Below, piece after piece: positions 1 through 9,361 of a stretch of 64,000 nt of DNA. Numbering within the stretch: the stretch's first letter is position 1; every line of letters begins with the position of its first letter. Below the pieces are notes generated by a model that saw only the letters and a list, made by a program, of their open reading frames with translations, ran no database searches and was not told the DNA's origin. The stretch comes from Anaeromyxobacter sp. Fw109-5 (GTDB taxonomy: Bacteria; Myxococcota; Myxococcia; Myxococcales; Anaeromyxobacteraceae), in the NCBI RefSeq assembly GCF_000017505.1, contig NC_009675.1, positions 2,604,001 through 2,668,000 of the forward strand, in the 5' to 3' direction. The position numbers and the translations under genes were made by a program.

Positions 1-709
1 CATGCTGCTCGCCGGCGAGCCGGCCCCCCTCGCGCCGCTGGCGCCTGCGCTCGGGCTCTCCTCTGAGACGTGGCGCGTCGAGGACCGGCGCATGGCGGTG
101 CTGGTGGAGGCGAACGGGCAGCGCGCTGCCTTCGCGGTGGACGAGGTCCTGGCCGAGCGCGAGCTGTCGCTCGAGCCGCTCTCCGGGAGGCTGGAGGGGC
201 TGACCCTCGCGAGCGCCGTGGCGGTCCTCCCCGGGGGCGACCTGGCGGTGGTGCTGGCGAGCCGGGAGCTGGTCGAGCTCGCCCACGGCGCCCAGGCCCC
301 TTCCCCCGCGCCGCCGCGGGAGGCCGCTCCAGCCCGACGCCGCGTGCTGCTCGCCGACGACGCCGCGACCACCCGCGCCCTGGCGCGGAGCCTCCTCGAG
401 GCGTCCGGGTTCGAGGTGATCCCCGCCGGCGACGGAGAGCAGGCCTGGTCGCTGCTCCAGCAGCACGGCGCGGACGTCGTGGTCTCGGACGTGGAGATGC
501 CGCGGATGAGCGGCTTCGAGCTGACCCGGGCGATCCGGCAGAGCCCCCGCTTCGCCAGGCTGCCCGTCGTGCTCCTCACCGCGCTGGAGAGCGAGGGGGA
601 CCGGCGCCGCGGCCTGGAGGCCGGCGCGGACGCATACCTCGTGAAGGCCACGTTCGATCAGCGCGTGCTCCTCGACACCATCGCGGAGCTGCTCGAGGAG
701 GTCCCATGA
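1..709 (+). CDS. Hybrid chemotaxis histidine kinase CheA, C-terminal part (CheW-like + receiver domain), 5' partial
   Basis: The reading frame is open from the left edge, so only the C-terminus of a longer protein is seen. The first ~100 visible residues resemble the CheW-like regulatory domain that docks CheA to receptors and CheW (ending in LPGGDLAVVLASRELVELA). A Pro/Ala linker follows, then a complete receiver domain from about residue 114 to the end, with the acidic pair in VLLADDAATT, the phospho-acceptor Asp in VVVSDVEMPRMSG, the Thr of VLLTALE and the Lys of YLVKATF. CheA proteins with a fused C-terminal receiver are common in alternative chemosensory systems of myxobacteria. The stop overlaps the start of cheB (ATGA), so the two are translationally coupled. 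Kinase and Hpt domains would lie upstream of the window. A separate CheW-receiver (CheV-like) protein is the alternative. Confidence 0.85.
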   Translation, partial: MLLAGEPAPLAPLAPALGLSSETWRVEDRRMAVLVEANGQRAAFAVDEVLAERELSLEPLSGRLEGLTLASAVAVLPGGDLAVVLASRELVELAHGAQAPSPAPPREAAPARRRVLLADDAATTRALARSLLEASGFEVIPAGDGEQAWSLLQQHGADVVVSDVEMPRMSGFELTRAIRQSPRFARLPVVLLTALESEGDRRRGLEAGADAYLVKATFDQRVLLDTIAELLEEVP

Positions 710-1722
710 TCCGGGTCGTCGTCGCGGACGACATGCAGGCGTCGCTGCAGCTGCTGGAGGCGATCTTCGCGCTCGAGCCCGGCTTCGAGATCGCCGGCCG
801 GGCGAGGGACGGGCGCGACGCCGTCGAGCTCACGCAGCGGCTGAAGCCCGACCTCGTCACGATGGACATCCAGATGCCGGTCATGAACGGCTTCGACGCG
901 ACCCTCCGGATCATGACCGACTGTCCCACCCCCATCATCGTCGTCTCGGGGCAGGACGTGAGCTCGGTGGGCTTCGCGCTGAACGCCATGAAGGCAGGCG
1001 CGCTCGCCGTGGTCCCGAAGCCGGTCGCGCCGGGCGCTCCGGGGTTCGAGGAGCAGGCCCGGCACCTGCTCACCATGGCGCGCGCCATGGCGGGGGTGAA
1101 GCTCCTGCCGCGCGTGCAGCCCACCCGGCCCGGCGAGACGGCGCCCGGCGCGCGCGCGCAGCGTACCCGCGCGCGGGTGGTGGCCATCGCCGCCTCGACG
1201 GGCGGGCCGCCCGCGCTGTCGCGGATCCTCTCCGAGCTGCCGGCCGACTTCCGCGCGCCGCTGCTGGTCGTCCAGCACATCGCCGAGGGCTTCGCGGAAG
1301 GGCTCGCGAAGTGGCTCGGCGAGGCGTCGCCGCTCCGCGTGAAGGTCGGCGAGGACGGCGAGCCGCTCGCGCCGGGGACCGTGTACCTCGCCCCCGACCG
1401 CCGCCACCTCGGGGTGAAGGGCGACCAGGTGGAGGTCTCCGACGCCGCGCCGATCGACGGCTTCAAGCCGTCGGGGACCTACCTGTTCGAGTCGGTCGCG
1501 CGCTCCTTCGGCCCCGCCGCGCTCGGCCTCATCCTGACCGGGATGGGCCGCGACGGCGTCCAGGGGCTCGCGGCCCTGCGCGCCGCGGGCGGCACGGTGG
1601 TCGCGCAGGACAAGGACTCCTCCGTCATCTTCGGCATGAACGGCGAGGCGGTGCTCGGCGGCCTCACCGACGAGGTCCTGCCGCTCGACGCGATCGCGTA
1701 CCTGCTCATGCAGGCGGTGTGA
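706..1722 (+). CDS. cheB: Chemotaxis response regulator protein-glutamate methylesterase CheB
   Basis: CheB removes methyl esters from receptor glutamates (and deamidates glutamines) to reset chemoreceptor signalling in the cytoplasm. The protein has 338 residues, normal for CheB. An N-terminal receiver domain (residues 1-120) carries VVADD and the phospho-acceptor D54 in TMDIQMPVMNG, and K105 in VVPKPV. The C-terminal methylesterase domain shows the expected triad: S164 in AIAASTGG, H191 in VVQHIAEG and D283 in TGMGRDG. The ATG at 706 is chosen because it overlaps the stop of the CheA gene (ATGA) and starts exactly at the receiver fold. Phosphorylation is expected from the coupled CheA. Identification is secure. 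Confidence 0.97.
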   Translation: MIRVVVADDMQASLQLLEAIFALEPGFEIAGRARDGRDAVELTQRLKPDLVTMDIQMPVMNGFDATLRIMTDCPTPIIVVSGQDVSSVGFALNAMKAGALAVVPKPVAPGAPGFEEQARHLLTMARAMAGVKLLPRVQPTRPGETAPGARAQRTRARVVAIAASTGGPPALSRILSELPADFRAPLLVVQHIAEGFAEGLAKWLGEASPLRVKVGEDGEPLAPGTVYLAPDRRHLGVKGDQVEVSDAAPIDGFKPSGTYLFESVARSFGPAALGLILTGMGRDGVQGLAALRAAGGTVVAQDKDSSVIFGMNGEAVLGGLTDEVLPLDAIAYLLMQAV

Positions 1723-1771
1723 TCGCGTGCACTTTCCGTGAGACAGTCCCAGGCGACCGCAGGAGGTTCCC

Positions 1772-2543
1772 GTGAGACTGGACGGCAGCGTCACGCGCGT
1801 CGCCGCGGCCGCGATCGTCGCGATGCTCCTCGCCTGCACCGGCGAGGACGATCCTGCGGGCACGTGCGACGTGTTCGCCTCCGCGGTGTGCCTCGACGGC
1901 GGGCGGATGATGTCCGACGTCGAGACGCTCGCCGGGGCACAGTACGCGGGGCGCCGGGCCGGGACGCCGGACGCCGACGGCGCCGCGGCGCTCGTCGAGT
2001 CGCGCTTCCGCGCCGCCGGGCTGGCGCCGGCGGTCGGCTCCGGGTACCTGCAGCCGTTCTCATTCGTGGACTGGATGCCCACCGCGACGGCCCTGTCGCT
2101 CGGGGGCGTGCCCGCGCCGATCGGCGCGGCGTACGAGGTCGTGTACGGCTCCGTGTCTGGGACGGTGCCGCCCACCGAGCTCGTGTTCGTCGGGTACGGG
2201 ATCCGCGAGGGTGATCGCACGACCACCGCTCACCGCCTCTGACCACGCGTGCTTTCGGGAGCGCGGTATCCCCGCGTTCCTCGCCTCGACCCCCGTGATC
2301 CTCGAGCACCCGACGTATCACACGGTGGACGACGTCGCGGGGGGCGTCTCCCGGGACAACCTGGAGGCCTCCGCGCGGCTGCTCTGGGCGGGCGTGCGGG
2401 AGCTCGCGATGGGCCGGGCACCGGTCGCGACCTCCGCGAACGCGCACGCGGCGGCCATCGCGGGCCCCGCCCCGGCGACCGTCGCGCAGCCCGAGCCCCT
2501 CCCCGGCTACGTCGCGTGCCCGCGCTCCGGGTTCGAGGAGTGA
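1772..2543 (+). pseudogene. Broken M28-family metallopeptidase lipoprotein (internal deletion with frame change)
   Basis: A GTG start at 1772 follows a good ribosome binding site (AGGAGG). The product begins with a hydrophobic segment ending in MLLAC, a lipobox-like site. Residues 40-150 look like the N-terminus of a secreted M28 aminopeptidase up to its PA-type insert (TELVFVGYGIRE). The frame then runs into a stop near 2242. From about 2220 a different frame (to 2543) gives the typical M28 C-terminus: SDHACFRERGIPAFL followed by HPTYHTVDDV, which carries a family zinc-ligand His. The central catalytic part with the HxD and EE zinc and catalytic motifs is absent. This is most simply an internal deletion of several hundred bases that also shifted the frame. 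Both remaining pieces keep normal codon usage, so the loss may be recent. Confidence 0.8.
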
Positions 2544-2553
2544 CGAAAGGCGA

Positions 2554-2581
2554 AGCGGCGCGCCCCGGAGGACGCGCCGCT
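2554..2581. terminator. Hairpin between convergent transcription units
   Basis: A perfect 9-bp inverted repeat (AGCGGCGCG / CGCGCCGCT, 10-base loop) lies between the end of the M28 pseudogene (+) and the end of rpsA (-). It is placed to end transcription from both sides. There is no clear T-tract, as is usual at this GC content. Confidence 0.5.
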
Positions 2582-2603
2582 CGAGAGCTCCGTCGGAGCG
2601 CGA

Positions 2604-4310
<1,707 letters not shown>

Positions 4311-4450
4311 TCGGTAAAGACCAACCTTTGTCGGGATCACGCCGGCCCCGTCACGACGGGTGAGCGGCTCAGGACCGCGTCGGCGTCAACCACAGCAAGC
4401 CCCCTGGTTCGTGTCGCGTCGCCGCCCCGGGGATCGAAGGCGCCGCCGCG

Positions 4451-4469
4451 CGCCGGGCATACCCCGGCG
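4451..4469 (-). terminator. Candidate hairpin terminator downstream of ispH
   Basis: A 7-bp perfect stem (CGCCGGG / CCCGGCG, 5-base loop) lies about 50 bases after the ispH stop, in the ispH-rpsA gap. No U-tract is present. The rest of the gap (4311-4518) holds no gene and no convincing rpsA promoter; a TTGACG-like -35 (minus strand, 4389-4384) has no matching -10. Confidence 0.35.
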
Positions 4470-4518
4470 TACATCGGGATTCTTGGAAGGCGCACGCTAC
4501 ACGCCCGAGATCAGGCGG

Positions 4519-5370
4519 TCAAGGCGTGCCCGGCCGGTGGAGACCCCTCAGCCAGCCCGCCACTCCTTCGACCACCCAGTCGGGCGTCGACGCCCCGGCG
4601 GAAAGGCCGACCACCTGACAGCCGGTGAACCACTCCGGGCGGAGCTCCGCCTCGGTCTCGACGTGCCAGGTCCGCGGCTGGATCTCCCGGCAGATCTCCG
4701 CCAGGTGCCGGGTGTTCGCGCTGTTCTTGCCGCCCACCACCACCACCGCGTCGACCTCCCGGGCGAGCGAGCGGGCGTCCGCCTGCCGCTCCTCCGTGTC
4801 GTTGCAGATGGTGTTCACGGCCCGGACCTCCTTGTGCCGGAGGGCGAGCGCGCCCACGACCGCCTCGAAGTCCGCGCCGATGCACGTGGTCTGGGCGATG
4901 ACCGCGACCTTCTTCGCGGGGATCTCCGGGATGGGTCCGCCCGGCTTCACGACCGTGCAGGGGCCCTCGGAGTAGGAGATGACGCCCTTGATCTCGGCGT
5001 GGTTGGCGTCGCCCACGATGACGACGTGGTAGCCCTCGGCGCTGAGCCGCTGGGCGATGGCCTGCGGGTACTTCACGTAGGGGCAGGTGCCGTCCACCAC
5101 CTCGAGCCCCCTGCCCTCGGCGCGATCCAGCTCCTCCTTCACCGCGCCGTGCGTGCGGACGACCACCGTCGTCCCGTCCCCCACCTCGCCGACGGCGTCG
5201 ACGGTCCCGACGCCCTTCTCGCGGAAGCGGGCCACCGCCTGCGGGTTGTGGATGATGGGGCCGAGCGTCACGACGGGACCAGAGGCGTGATCGGCGACCT
5301 CCATCACCTTGTCGACGGTGCGGCGGACGCCCCAGCAGAAACCGGCGGTCTTCGCGATTTTGACTTCCAC
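4519..5370 (-). CDS. ispH: 4-hydroxy-3-methylbut-2-enyl diphosphate reductase (IspH/LytB)
   Basis: IspH is the [4Fe-4S] enzyme that makes IPP and DMAPP from HMBPP in the last step of the MEP isoprenoid pathway. The 283-residue product has the three cluster cysteines C12 (GFCWGV), C96 (DGTCPYV) and C189 (NTICNDTEERQ). It also has the conserved H41, H74 and H124 and the catalytic E126 (NHAEIKG). The GTG start at 5370 is used because the conserved family start (VEVKIAKTAGFCWGV) begins there. A TATATA box sits only 8 bases upstream, so the message may be leaderless. Cobalt/nickel transporter genes lie upstream on the same strand behind a hairpin. Confidence 0.96.
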   Translation of the reverse strand: MEVKIAKTAGFCWGVRRTVDKVMEVADHASGPVVTLGPIIHNPQAVARFREKGVGTVDAVGEVGDGTTVVVRTHGAVKEELDRAEGRGLEVVDGTCPYVKYPQAIAQRLSAEGYHVVIVGDANHAEIKGVISYSEGPCTVVKPGGPIPEIPAKKVAVIAQTTCIGADFEAVVGALALRHKEVRAVNTICNDTEERQADARSLAREVDAVVVVGGKNSANTRHLAEICREIQPRTWHVETEAELRPEWFTGCQVVGLSAGASTPDWVVEGVAGWLRGLHRPGTP

Positions 5371-5378
5371 GGGCGCTC

Positions 5379-5384
5379 TATATA
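5379..5384 (-). promoter_or_regulatory. Candidate -10 box (TATATA) directly upstream of ispH
   Basis: An AT-rich hexamer in otherwise ~75% GC sequence, ending 8 bases before the ispH GTG. A transcript from it would start at or within a base or two of the start codon. No good -35 and no Shine-Dalgarno sequence are visible. Confidence 0.4.
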
Positions 5385-5414
5385 ACGCCCCCCTCCGTCG
5401 TGGCCAGCCGACCT

Positions 5415-5434
5415 GGCGCTCCCGCCGGAGCGCC
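5415..5434 (-). terminator. Hairpin at the end of the cobalt/nickel transporter operon
   Basis: A perfect 7-bp stem (GGCGCTC / GAGCGCC, 6-base loop) begins directly after the cbiO stop codon and precedes the ispH promoter region. It is a likely operon terminator, without a T-tract. Confidence 0.5.
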
Positions 5435-6214
5435 CTAATCGACGTCGTGGACGTGGAAATGGGCGTGCGCGGCGGTCCCGTGACGGTGCGCGTGGCGATG
5501 CGCGAGACCGCTCCGGACGAGCAGCGCCTCGTCGCGGAGGAGCTCGGCCGGGGCGCCGTCGAAGAGGACCCCGCCGCCGGCGCGGTCGAGCAGGATGGCC
5601 CGCTCACCGAGCTCCTCGACGACCGAGAGGTTGTGGGTGGACGCGAGGGTCGTGACGTCGAGCGCCCCGAGCAGCTCGACCACCCGCGCGGCCGTGGCGG
5701 GATCGAGGTTGGCCGTCGCCTCGTCGAGGAGGAGCACCCTGGGCTCGAGCGCGAGGATGGCGGCGAGCGCGACGCGCTTCTTCTCGCCCCCGGAGAGCTC
5801 GAACGGCGCCCGGCCGAGGAGCGGGACGAGCTCGAGCGCCTCCGCCCAGCGCCGCACCCGCGCGTCCACGTCGGCGACGCCGAGCTGGCGCGGGCCGAAC
5901 GCGATCTCGTCCGCGACGGTCGGGTTGAAGAGCATCGCGTCGACGTTCTGGAAGAGCAGCCCCACCTCGCTGCGGAAGCGGCGCCGGAACGCCGCGTCCT
6001 CGAGCGCGCGCTCGGTGAGCGCCGCGCCGGCGTAGCGGATCTCCCCGGCGACCGGGGAGAGCAAGCCATCGAGCGCCCTGAGGAGCGTGGTCTTCCCGCA
6101 GCCGTTCACGCCGAGGAGGACCGCCCGCTCGCCGGGGGCGACGGTGAGCGAGACGTCGCGGAGGACCGCGCGCCCGCCCAGCTCCAGCGTGACGTGGCTG
6201 AGCTCGAACGGCAC
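5435..6214 (-). CDS. cbiO: Cobalt/nickel ECF transporter ATP-binding protein (CbiO-like) with His-rich tail
   Basis: This is the ATPase subunit of an energy-coupling-factor metal importer, 259 residues. It shows Walker A GVNGCGKTT near residue 40, the Q-loop region (GLLFQNVDAMLF), the signature ELSGGEKKRVALA, Walker B VLLLDEAT and the switch His in LASTHNLSVV. The last ~20 residues are unusually rich in His (HRHAHRHGTAAHAHFHVHD), a likely metal-binding or sensing tail that fits Ni/Co handling. The GTG start at 6214 overlaps the cbiQ stop by one base (TAGTG), so translation is coupled. An AUG alternative is not available at this position. Confidence 0.9.
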   Translation of the reverse strand: MPFELSHVTLELGGRAVLRDVSLTVAPGERAVLLGVNGCGKTTLLRALDGLLSPVAGEIRYAGAALTERALEDAAFRRRFRSEVGLLFQNVDAMLFNPTVADEIAFGPRQLGVADVDARVRRWAEALELVPLLGRAPFELSGGEKKRVALAAILALEPRVLLLDEATANLDPATAARVVELLGALDVTTLASTHNLSVVEELGERAILLDRAGGGVLFDGAPAELLRDEALLVRSGLAHRHAHRHGTAAHAHFHVHDVD

Positions 6215-6780
6215 TAGAACCCCCGGGAGCGCATGGCGTCGGAGACGTCGCGCGCGTTCTTCATGGAGAGCGTGAGCAGGGCCCCGGTGATCCCGCCCGC
6301 CCCGCGGGCGACGTCGACCGGCCCGGGGCGGCGGAGCATGCGGCTGCGCAGGCCGAGGAGCGAGTCGGTCGCGAGCAGCCGCAGGGCGTGCACCTGCGCG
6401 AGCGTCAGGACGAGGAGGCGGCTCGCGGTCGGGAACGGCGCGAGGGCTCGGAACAGGTCGATGCGCGCGAGCGCCGCGAACGTCACGAAGGAGATGACCG
6501 CGGCGCGGAGCGCGAGCGCCGCGAAGGGCGTCGCGTCCGGCCAGCGACCGGAGACGAGCCGCAGCCACCCCGCCGAGGCGAGCGAGAGCGCCACGGTGAG
6601 CGGCAGCACCGAGCGGAGCACGCGCCGGGCCGCGGCGAGGGCGCCGCGCCACAGCAGCGCGCCCGCGAGCAGGGCCGCCAGCCCGAGCGCGGGGAGCGTC
6701 GTGAGGGCCGAGACGCCGAACACGGCGATCGCCCAGAGCGCCAGCAGGAGCTGGCTGCGGCGCGGCTCAGGAAGCCTCAC
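6214..6780 (-). CDS. cbiQ: Cobalt/nickel ECF transporter transmembrane protein (CbiQ-like)
   Basis: This is the T-component that couples ATP hydrolysis by CbiO to the substrate-binding M subunit in the inner membrane. It has 188 residues, somewhat shorter than typical CbiQ (~225). Hydrophobic segments lie near residues 10-45, 55-75, 85-105 and 115-135. A cytoplasmic coupling region with the CbiQ-type motif (SLLGLRSRML, then MKNARDVSDAMRSRGF) ends the protein. It overlaps the cbiM end by 14 bases and the cbiO start by one base, within one operon. Confidence 0.85.
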   Translation of the reverse strand: MRLPEPRRSQLLLALWAIAVFGVSALTTLPALGLAALLAGALLWRGALAAARRVLRSVLPLTVALSLASAGWLRLVSGRWPDATPFAALALRAAVISFVTFAALARIDLFRALAPFPTASRLLVLTLAQVHALRLLATDSLLGLRSRMLRRPGPVDVARGAGGITGALLTLSMKNARDVSDAMRSRGF

Positions 6781-7399
6781 GGACGTCGGCCCTCCGCAGG
6801 ATCGCGAGCGCGAACAGCGTGTAGAGCCCCTCCGCCGGTCCGGTGACGGCGAGGCTCGGGACCATCATCGCCGCGAGCGTCACCGGCAGCGGGGCCGGGA
6901 AGTAGGTCGCCGACAGCCGGTGCTGCAGCCCGAGCACGAGCGCCACCGCGAGCGTCGAGACCTGCACGGCGACCCAGGCGGCCAGGAAGGCCGCGGCGCG
7001 GCGGGAGAGCCGGCGCAGGGCCAGGTGCACGAGCCATCCGGCGAGCGGGCCGAGGAGCCCCATGGCGAGCGCGTTCACCCCGAGCACGGTGAACCCGCCC
7101 GCCCCGAAGAACAGCGCCTGGACGGCCAGGACGAGCGACTCGCAGACGAATGCGACCAGCGGGCCCCTCAGCAGCGCGAGCAGGGTGACGCCGAGCAGGT
7201 GCGTGGAGGTGCCGCCGGGCAGCGGGACCATGATGGTCTGCACGACGAAGGCGAGCGCGGTGAGCGCGCCGACGACCGGCAGGGACTCCGCGGCGGAGTG
7301 CCCGAAGTGTCGCCGCGCGGCCCACGCCCAGAGCGGCGCCGACACCGCCCAGGCCGGGACCGTGAGCTGCGGCGAGACGAAGCCGTCGGGCACGTGCAT
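6767..7399 (-). CDS. cbiM: Cobalt/nickel transport protein CbiM/NikM (substrate-binding membrane subunit)
   Basis: CbiM binds Co2+ or Ni2+ through its N-terminal His and carries it through the inner membrane. The 210-residue product begins MHVPDGFVSPQ, the diagnostic metal-loop start in which the amine of Met1 and His2 ligate the ion. The rest is a chain of 5-6 hydrophobic segments, with conserved GGTSTHLLGVTL near residue 60 and NALAMGLLGP near residue 110. It starts 2 bases after the preceding gene ends and overlaps cbiQ. Nickel or cobalt cannot be told apart from sequence alone; no cobalamin genes are present in the window. Confidence 0.93.
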   Translation of the reverse strand: MHVPDGFVSPQLTVPAWAVSAPLWAWAARRHFGHSAAESLPVVGALTALAFVVQTIMVPLPGGTSTHLLGVTLLALLRGPLVAFVCESLVLAVQALFFGAGGFTVLGVNALAMGLLGPLAGWLVHLALRRLSRRAAAFLAAWVAVQVSTLAVALVLGLQHRLSATYFPAPLPVTLAAMMVPSLAVTGPAEGLYTLFALAILRRADVREAS

Positions 7400-7401
7400 C
7401 G

Positions 7402-7851
7402 CTACCGCTGCCTTGCCTTGCGCCGCGCGAGGACGAACAGCGCGCCGAAGATCGTCGCGATGAGGACGACGCCCAGGATCGGTCGGAGGGCCACCGCCGC
7501 ACCACCGGGCGCCGGGGCCGAGCGCGGCGAGGGGGCACCATCGGGGGCGACGTCGACCGTCGTGTCGAGGCCGTGCCCCGAGCCCTCGACGACGCGGACG
7601 CGCCAGGCGCCGGGCACGTCCGGGACGAAGGCGAGCCAGCCGTGCCGATCCGTCCTCCCTTGCAGGTACGGCTCGACCGACGCAGGGGAGAAGACCTCGT
7701 ACTGCGCGTCGGCGAGCGCCGTCCCGTCGGACTCGTAAGCCCTCACCGCGACGGCCTTTCCACGCTCGACCTCGTGCAGCACCTCGTGCGCCCGGCCGAG
7801 CGTGGGCGCCAGCGTCGCGACGAGCGCGAAGGCGAGCAGCCTCCCCTGCAT
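7402..7851 (-). CDS. CbiL/NikL-like accessory protein of the cobalt/nickel transporter
   Basis: This 149-residue protein has an N-terminal signal peptide (QGRLLAFALVATLAPTLGRA), a periplasmic domain of ~80 residues resembling a carboxypeptidase-regulatory/Ig-like fold (GWLAFVPDVPGAWRVRVVEGSGHG), a Pro/Ala linker, and one C-terminal membrane helix (LGVVLIATIFGALFVLA) followed by basic residues. Small proteins of this layout replace CbiN in many Ni/Co ECF operons. It is the first gene of the operon. The ATG at 7851 is chosen because it starts the signal peptide directly; an upstream GTG-type start would add 13 polar residues. Confidence 0.75.
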   Translation of the reverse strand: MQGRLLAFALVATLAPTLGRAHEVLHEVERGKAVAVRAYESDGTALADAQYEVFSPASVEPYLQGRTDRHGWLAFVPDVPGAWRVRVVEGSGHGLDTTVDVAPDGAPSPRSAPAPGGAAVALRPILGVVLIATIFGALFVLARRKARQR

Positions 7852-7896
7852 GTCCTCGTACCCTCCCCCGTGCGCCCGTACCGTTCGCACGAAATC

Positions 7897-7933
7897 GTAA
7901 CTCGTATTACCGAGGCACCCGACCGGGCGTCAA
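7897..7933 (-). promoter_or_regulatory. Candidate promoter and operator of the cobalt/nickel transporter operon
   Basis: On the minus strand TTGACG (7933-7928) and TAATAC (7909-7904) are spaced by 18 bases, a good sigma-70-like promoter 53 bases before the first transporter gene. The -10 lies inside an imperfect palindrome, GTAATACGAGTTAC (7910-7897), with 4-bp GTAA/TTAC arms and a central CG. This is a plausible site for a metal-responsive repressor. The factor cannot be named from the sequence. Confidence 0.5.
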
Positions 7934-8101
7934 GGGCGCGGTCCGTCGCAGGCGGCGGGCGCTCTCCACCGTCCGCCCGCCCGCCCGGCCAGAGCCTCGA
8001 TCCACCCTGCGTCACGAACGCGAGCGCGCCTCCTCCCCGGGTTGCCGGCGGCGCGCCGCCGGGATTGCCATCTTGTCGATCCGTTCCCGACGGAGCCCTC
8101 G

Positions 8102-9361
8102 ATGAAGCTCGCCGCCGCGCTGCTGGTCGTCGTCGCCGCCCCCGCGCTCGCGCAGGATCTCTCGGTGCGGGTGGTCACGCTCAAGTCGCCTGCCCTCGGC
8201 GAGGAGCGCACCGTCTACGTGCTCACGCCGCCAGGGTACGAGCGAGGCGAGCGCAAGTACCCCGTCCTCTACTTCACCGACGGCGAGCGGCACCTGCCGC
8301 TCCTCGCCACCACGGCGCGGTTCCTCGCGGACGTTGGACGGATGCCCGAGGTGATCCTGGTCGGCCTCTCGCACCCGGATCGCACGCGCGATCTCACCCC
8401 GACGCGCGGGAAGATCGTCCAGGACCGCGGGCCCGCGGTGCCCTACGAGACGAGCGGCGGTGCGGATCGGTTCCTCGCCTTCGTCGCCCAGGAGCTCGTT
8501 CCGTGGGTGGACCGGAGCTACCGCGCGGAGCGGTTCCGGATCCTCGCCGGCCACTCCTTCGGCGGCCTGTTCGCGCTCCATGCTGCGGCTGCTCGGCCGG
8601 GCGTCTTCCAGGCCGTCATCGCCGCCAGCCCGACGCTCACCTGGGACGGGAACCTCGCCGTGCGCCGCGTCCGCGACGCGGTGGCGACCCTCGGCGGGAC
8701 GATCGTGTTCTCCATGGGCGAGGAGGGACGGCTCTCGGACGACCGCTTCGAGGAGCTGAAGCGCGTGCTCGCGAGCGGCGGGGGCGCGCTCCGCTCGCGA
8801 GGGCTCCGCCTCGCGGGCGAGGACCACCTGACCACCCCGTACCCGACCTACTACGCCGGGCTGAGGGAGGTGTTCGACGGTTGGTCGATGCCGGTGAACC
8901 CGGAGGCGATCGGCCCTCGGGGCGGGGTGGCCGCGGTGGAGGCCCACTACCGGGCGCTGTCGCAGCGGCTCGGCTTCGCCGTGCCGCCACCCGAGCGCGC
9001 CCTCGCGCTCGCCGGCCTGCAGGAGCTCCTCGAGGCCGACACGGCCGGCGCGTTGCGAACGCTCGGCAGGGCGGTCGAGCTCTACCCCAGCTCCGCCCGC
9101 GCCCTGCACGCCCTCGGCGCCGCGCACGAGCACGCCGGCGACCACGGCCGCGCGGTCGACGCCTACCGCCGGGCGTGGGCGGCCGCGAAGGCGATGAACG
9201 ACCGGGACACCCGCTCCTACGAGGCGAGCTACACGCGCGCGGCGGCGGCGCGCGCCGGCGAGCGCCGCGAGCTGCCGCGGCCCGGCGACCCGAGCATCCT
9301 CCGCGAGTCGTGCGACCACTTCGGCCGCTACGAGCCCGACTCGCGGGCCGGGCGGGACTAG
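8102..9361 (+). CDS. Secreted alpha/beta-hydrolase (esterase D-like) with C-terminal TPR
   Basis: The 419-residue protein begins with a signal peptide (KLAAALLVVVAAPALAQ), so it is exported. Residues 20-260 form an esterase D / enterochelin-esterase-like alpha/beta-hydrolase, with the early YVLTPPGYERGERKYPVLYF, the nucleophile elbow GHSFGG, and a late acid/His region (EEGRL and GEDHLTTPYPTYYAGL). Residues ~300-390 look like one to two tetratricopeptide repeats (ALRTLGRAVELYPSSARALHALGAAHEHAG). Family members hydrolyse esters or siderophore and glutathione thioesters; the substrate here is unknown. The ATG at 8102 is preferred over an upstream in-frame ATG (8042) because it starts the signal peptide. 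Its 3' end overlaps the convergent neighbour by 4 bases. Confidence 0.85.
   Translation: MKLAAALLVVVAAPALAQDLSVRVVTLKSPALGEERTVYVLTPPGYERGERKYPVLYFTDGERHLPLLATTARFLADVGRMPEVILVGLSHPDRTRDLTPTRGKIVQDRGPAVPYETSGGADRFLAFVAQELVPWVDRSYRAERFRILAGHSFGGLFALHAAAARPGVFQAVIAASPTLTWDGNLAVRRVRDAVATLGGTIVFSMGEEGRLSDDRFEELKRVLASGGGALRSRGLRLAGEDHLTTPYPTYYAGLREVFDGWSMPVNPEAIGPRGGVAAVEAHYRALSQRLGFAVPPPERALALAGLQELLEADTAGALRTLGRAVELYPSSARALHALGAAHEHAGDHGRAVDAYRRAWAAAKAMNDRDTRSYEASYTRAAAARAGERRELPRPGDPSILRESCDHFGRYEPDSRAGRD

Noticed and set aside
4384-4389. TTGACG as the rpsA -35 box
   Set aside because: No acceptable -10 hexamer at 16-19 bases, so not listed as a promoter.
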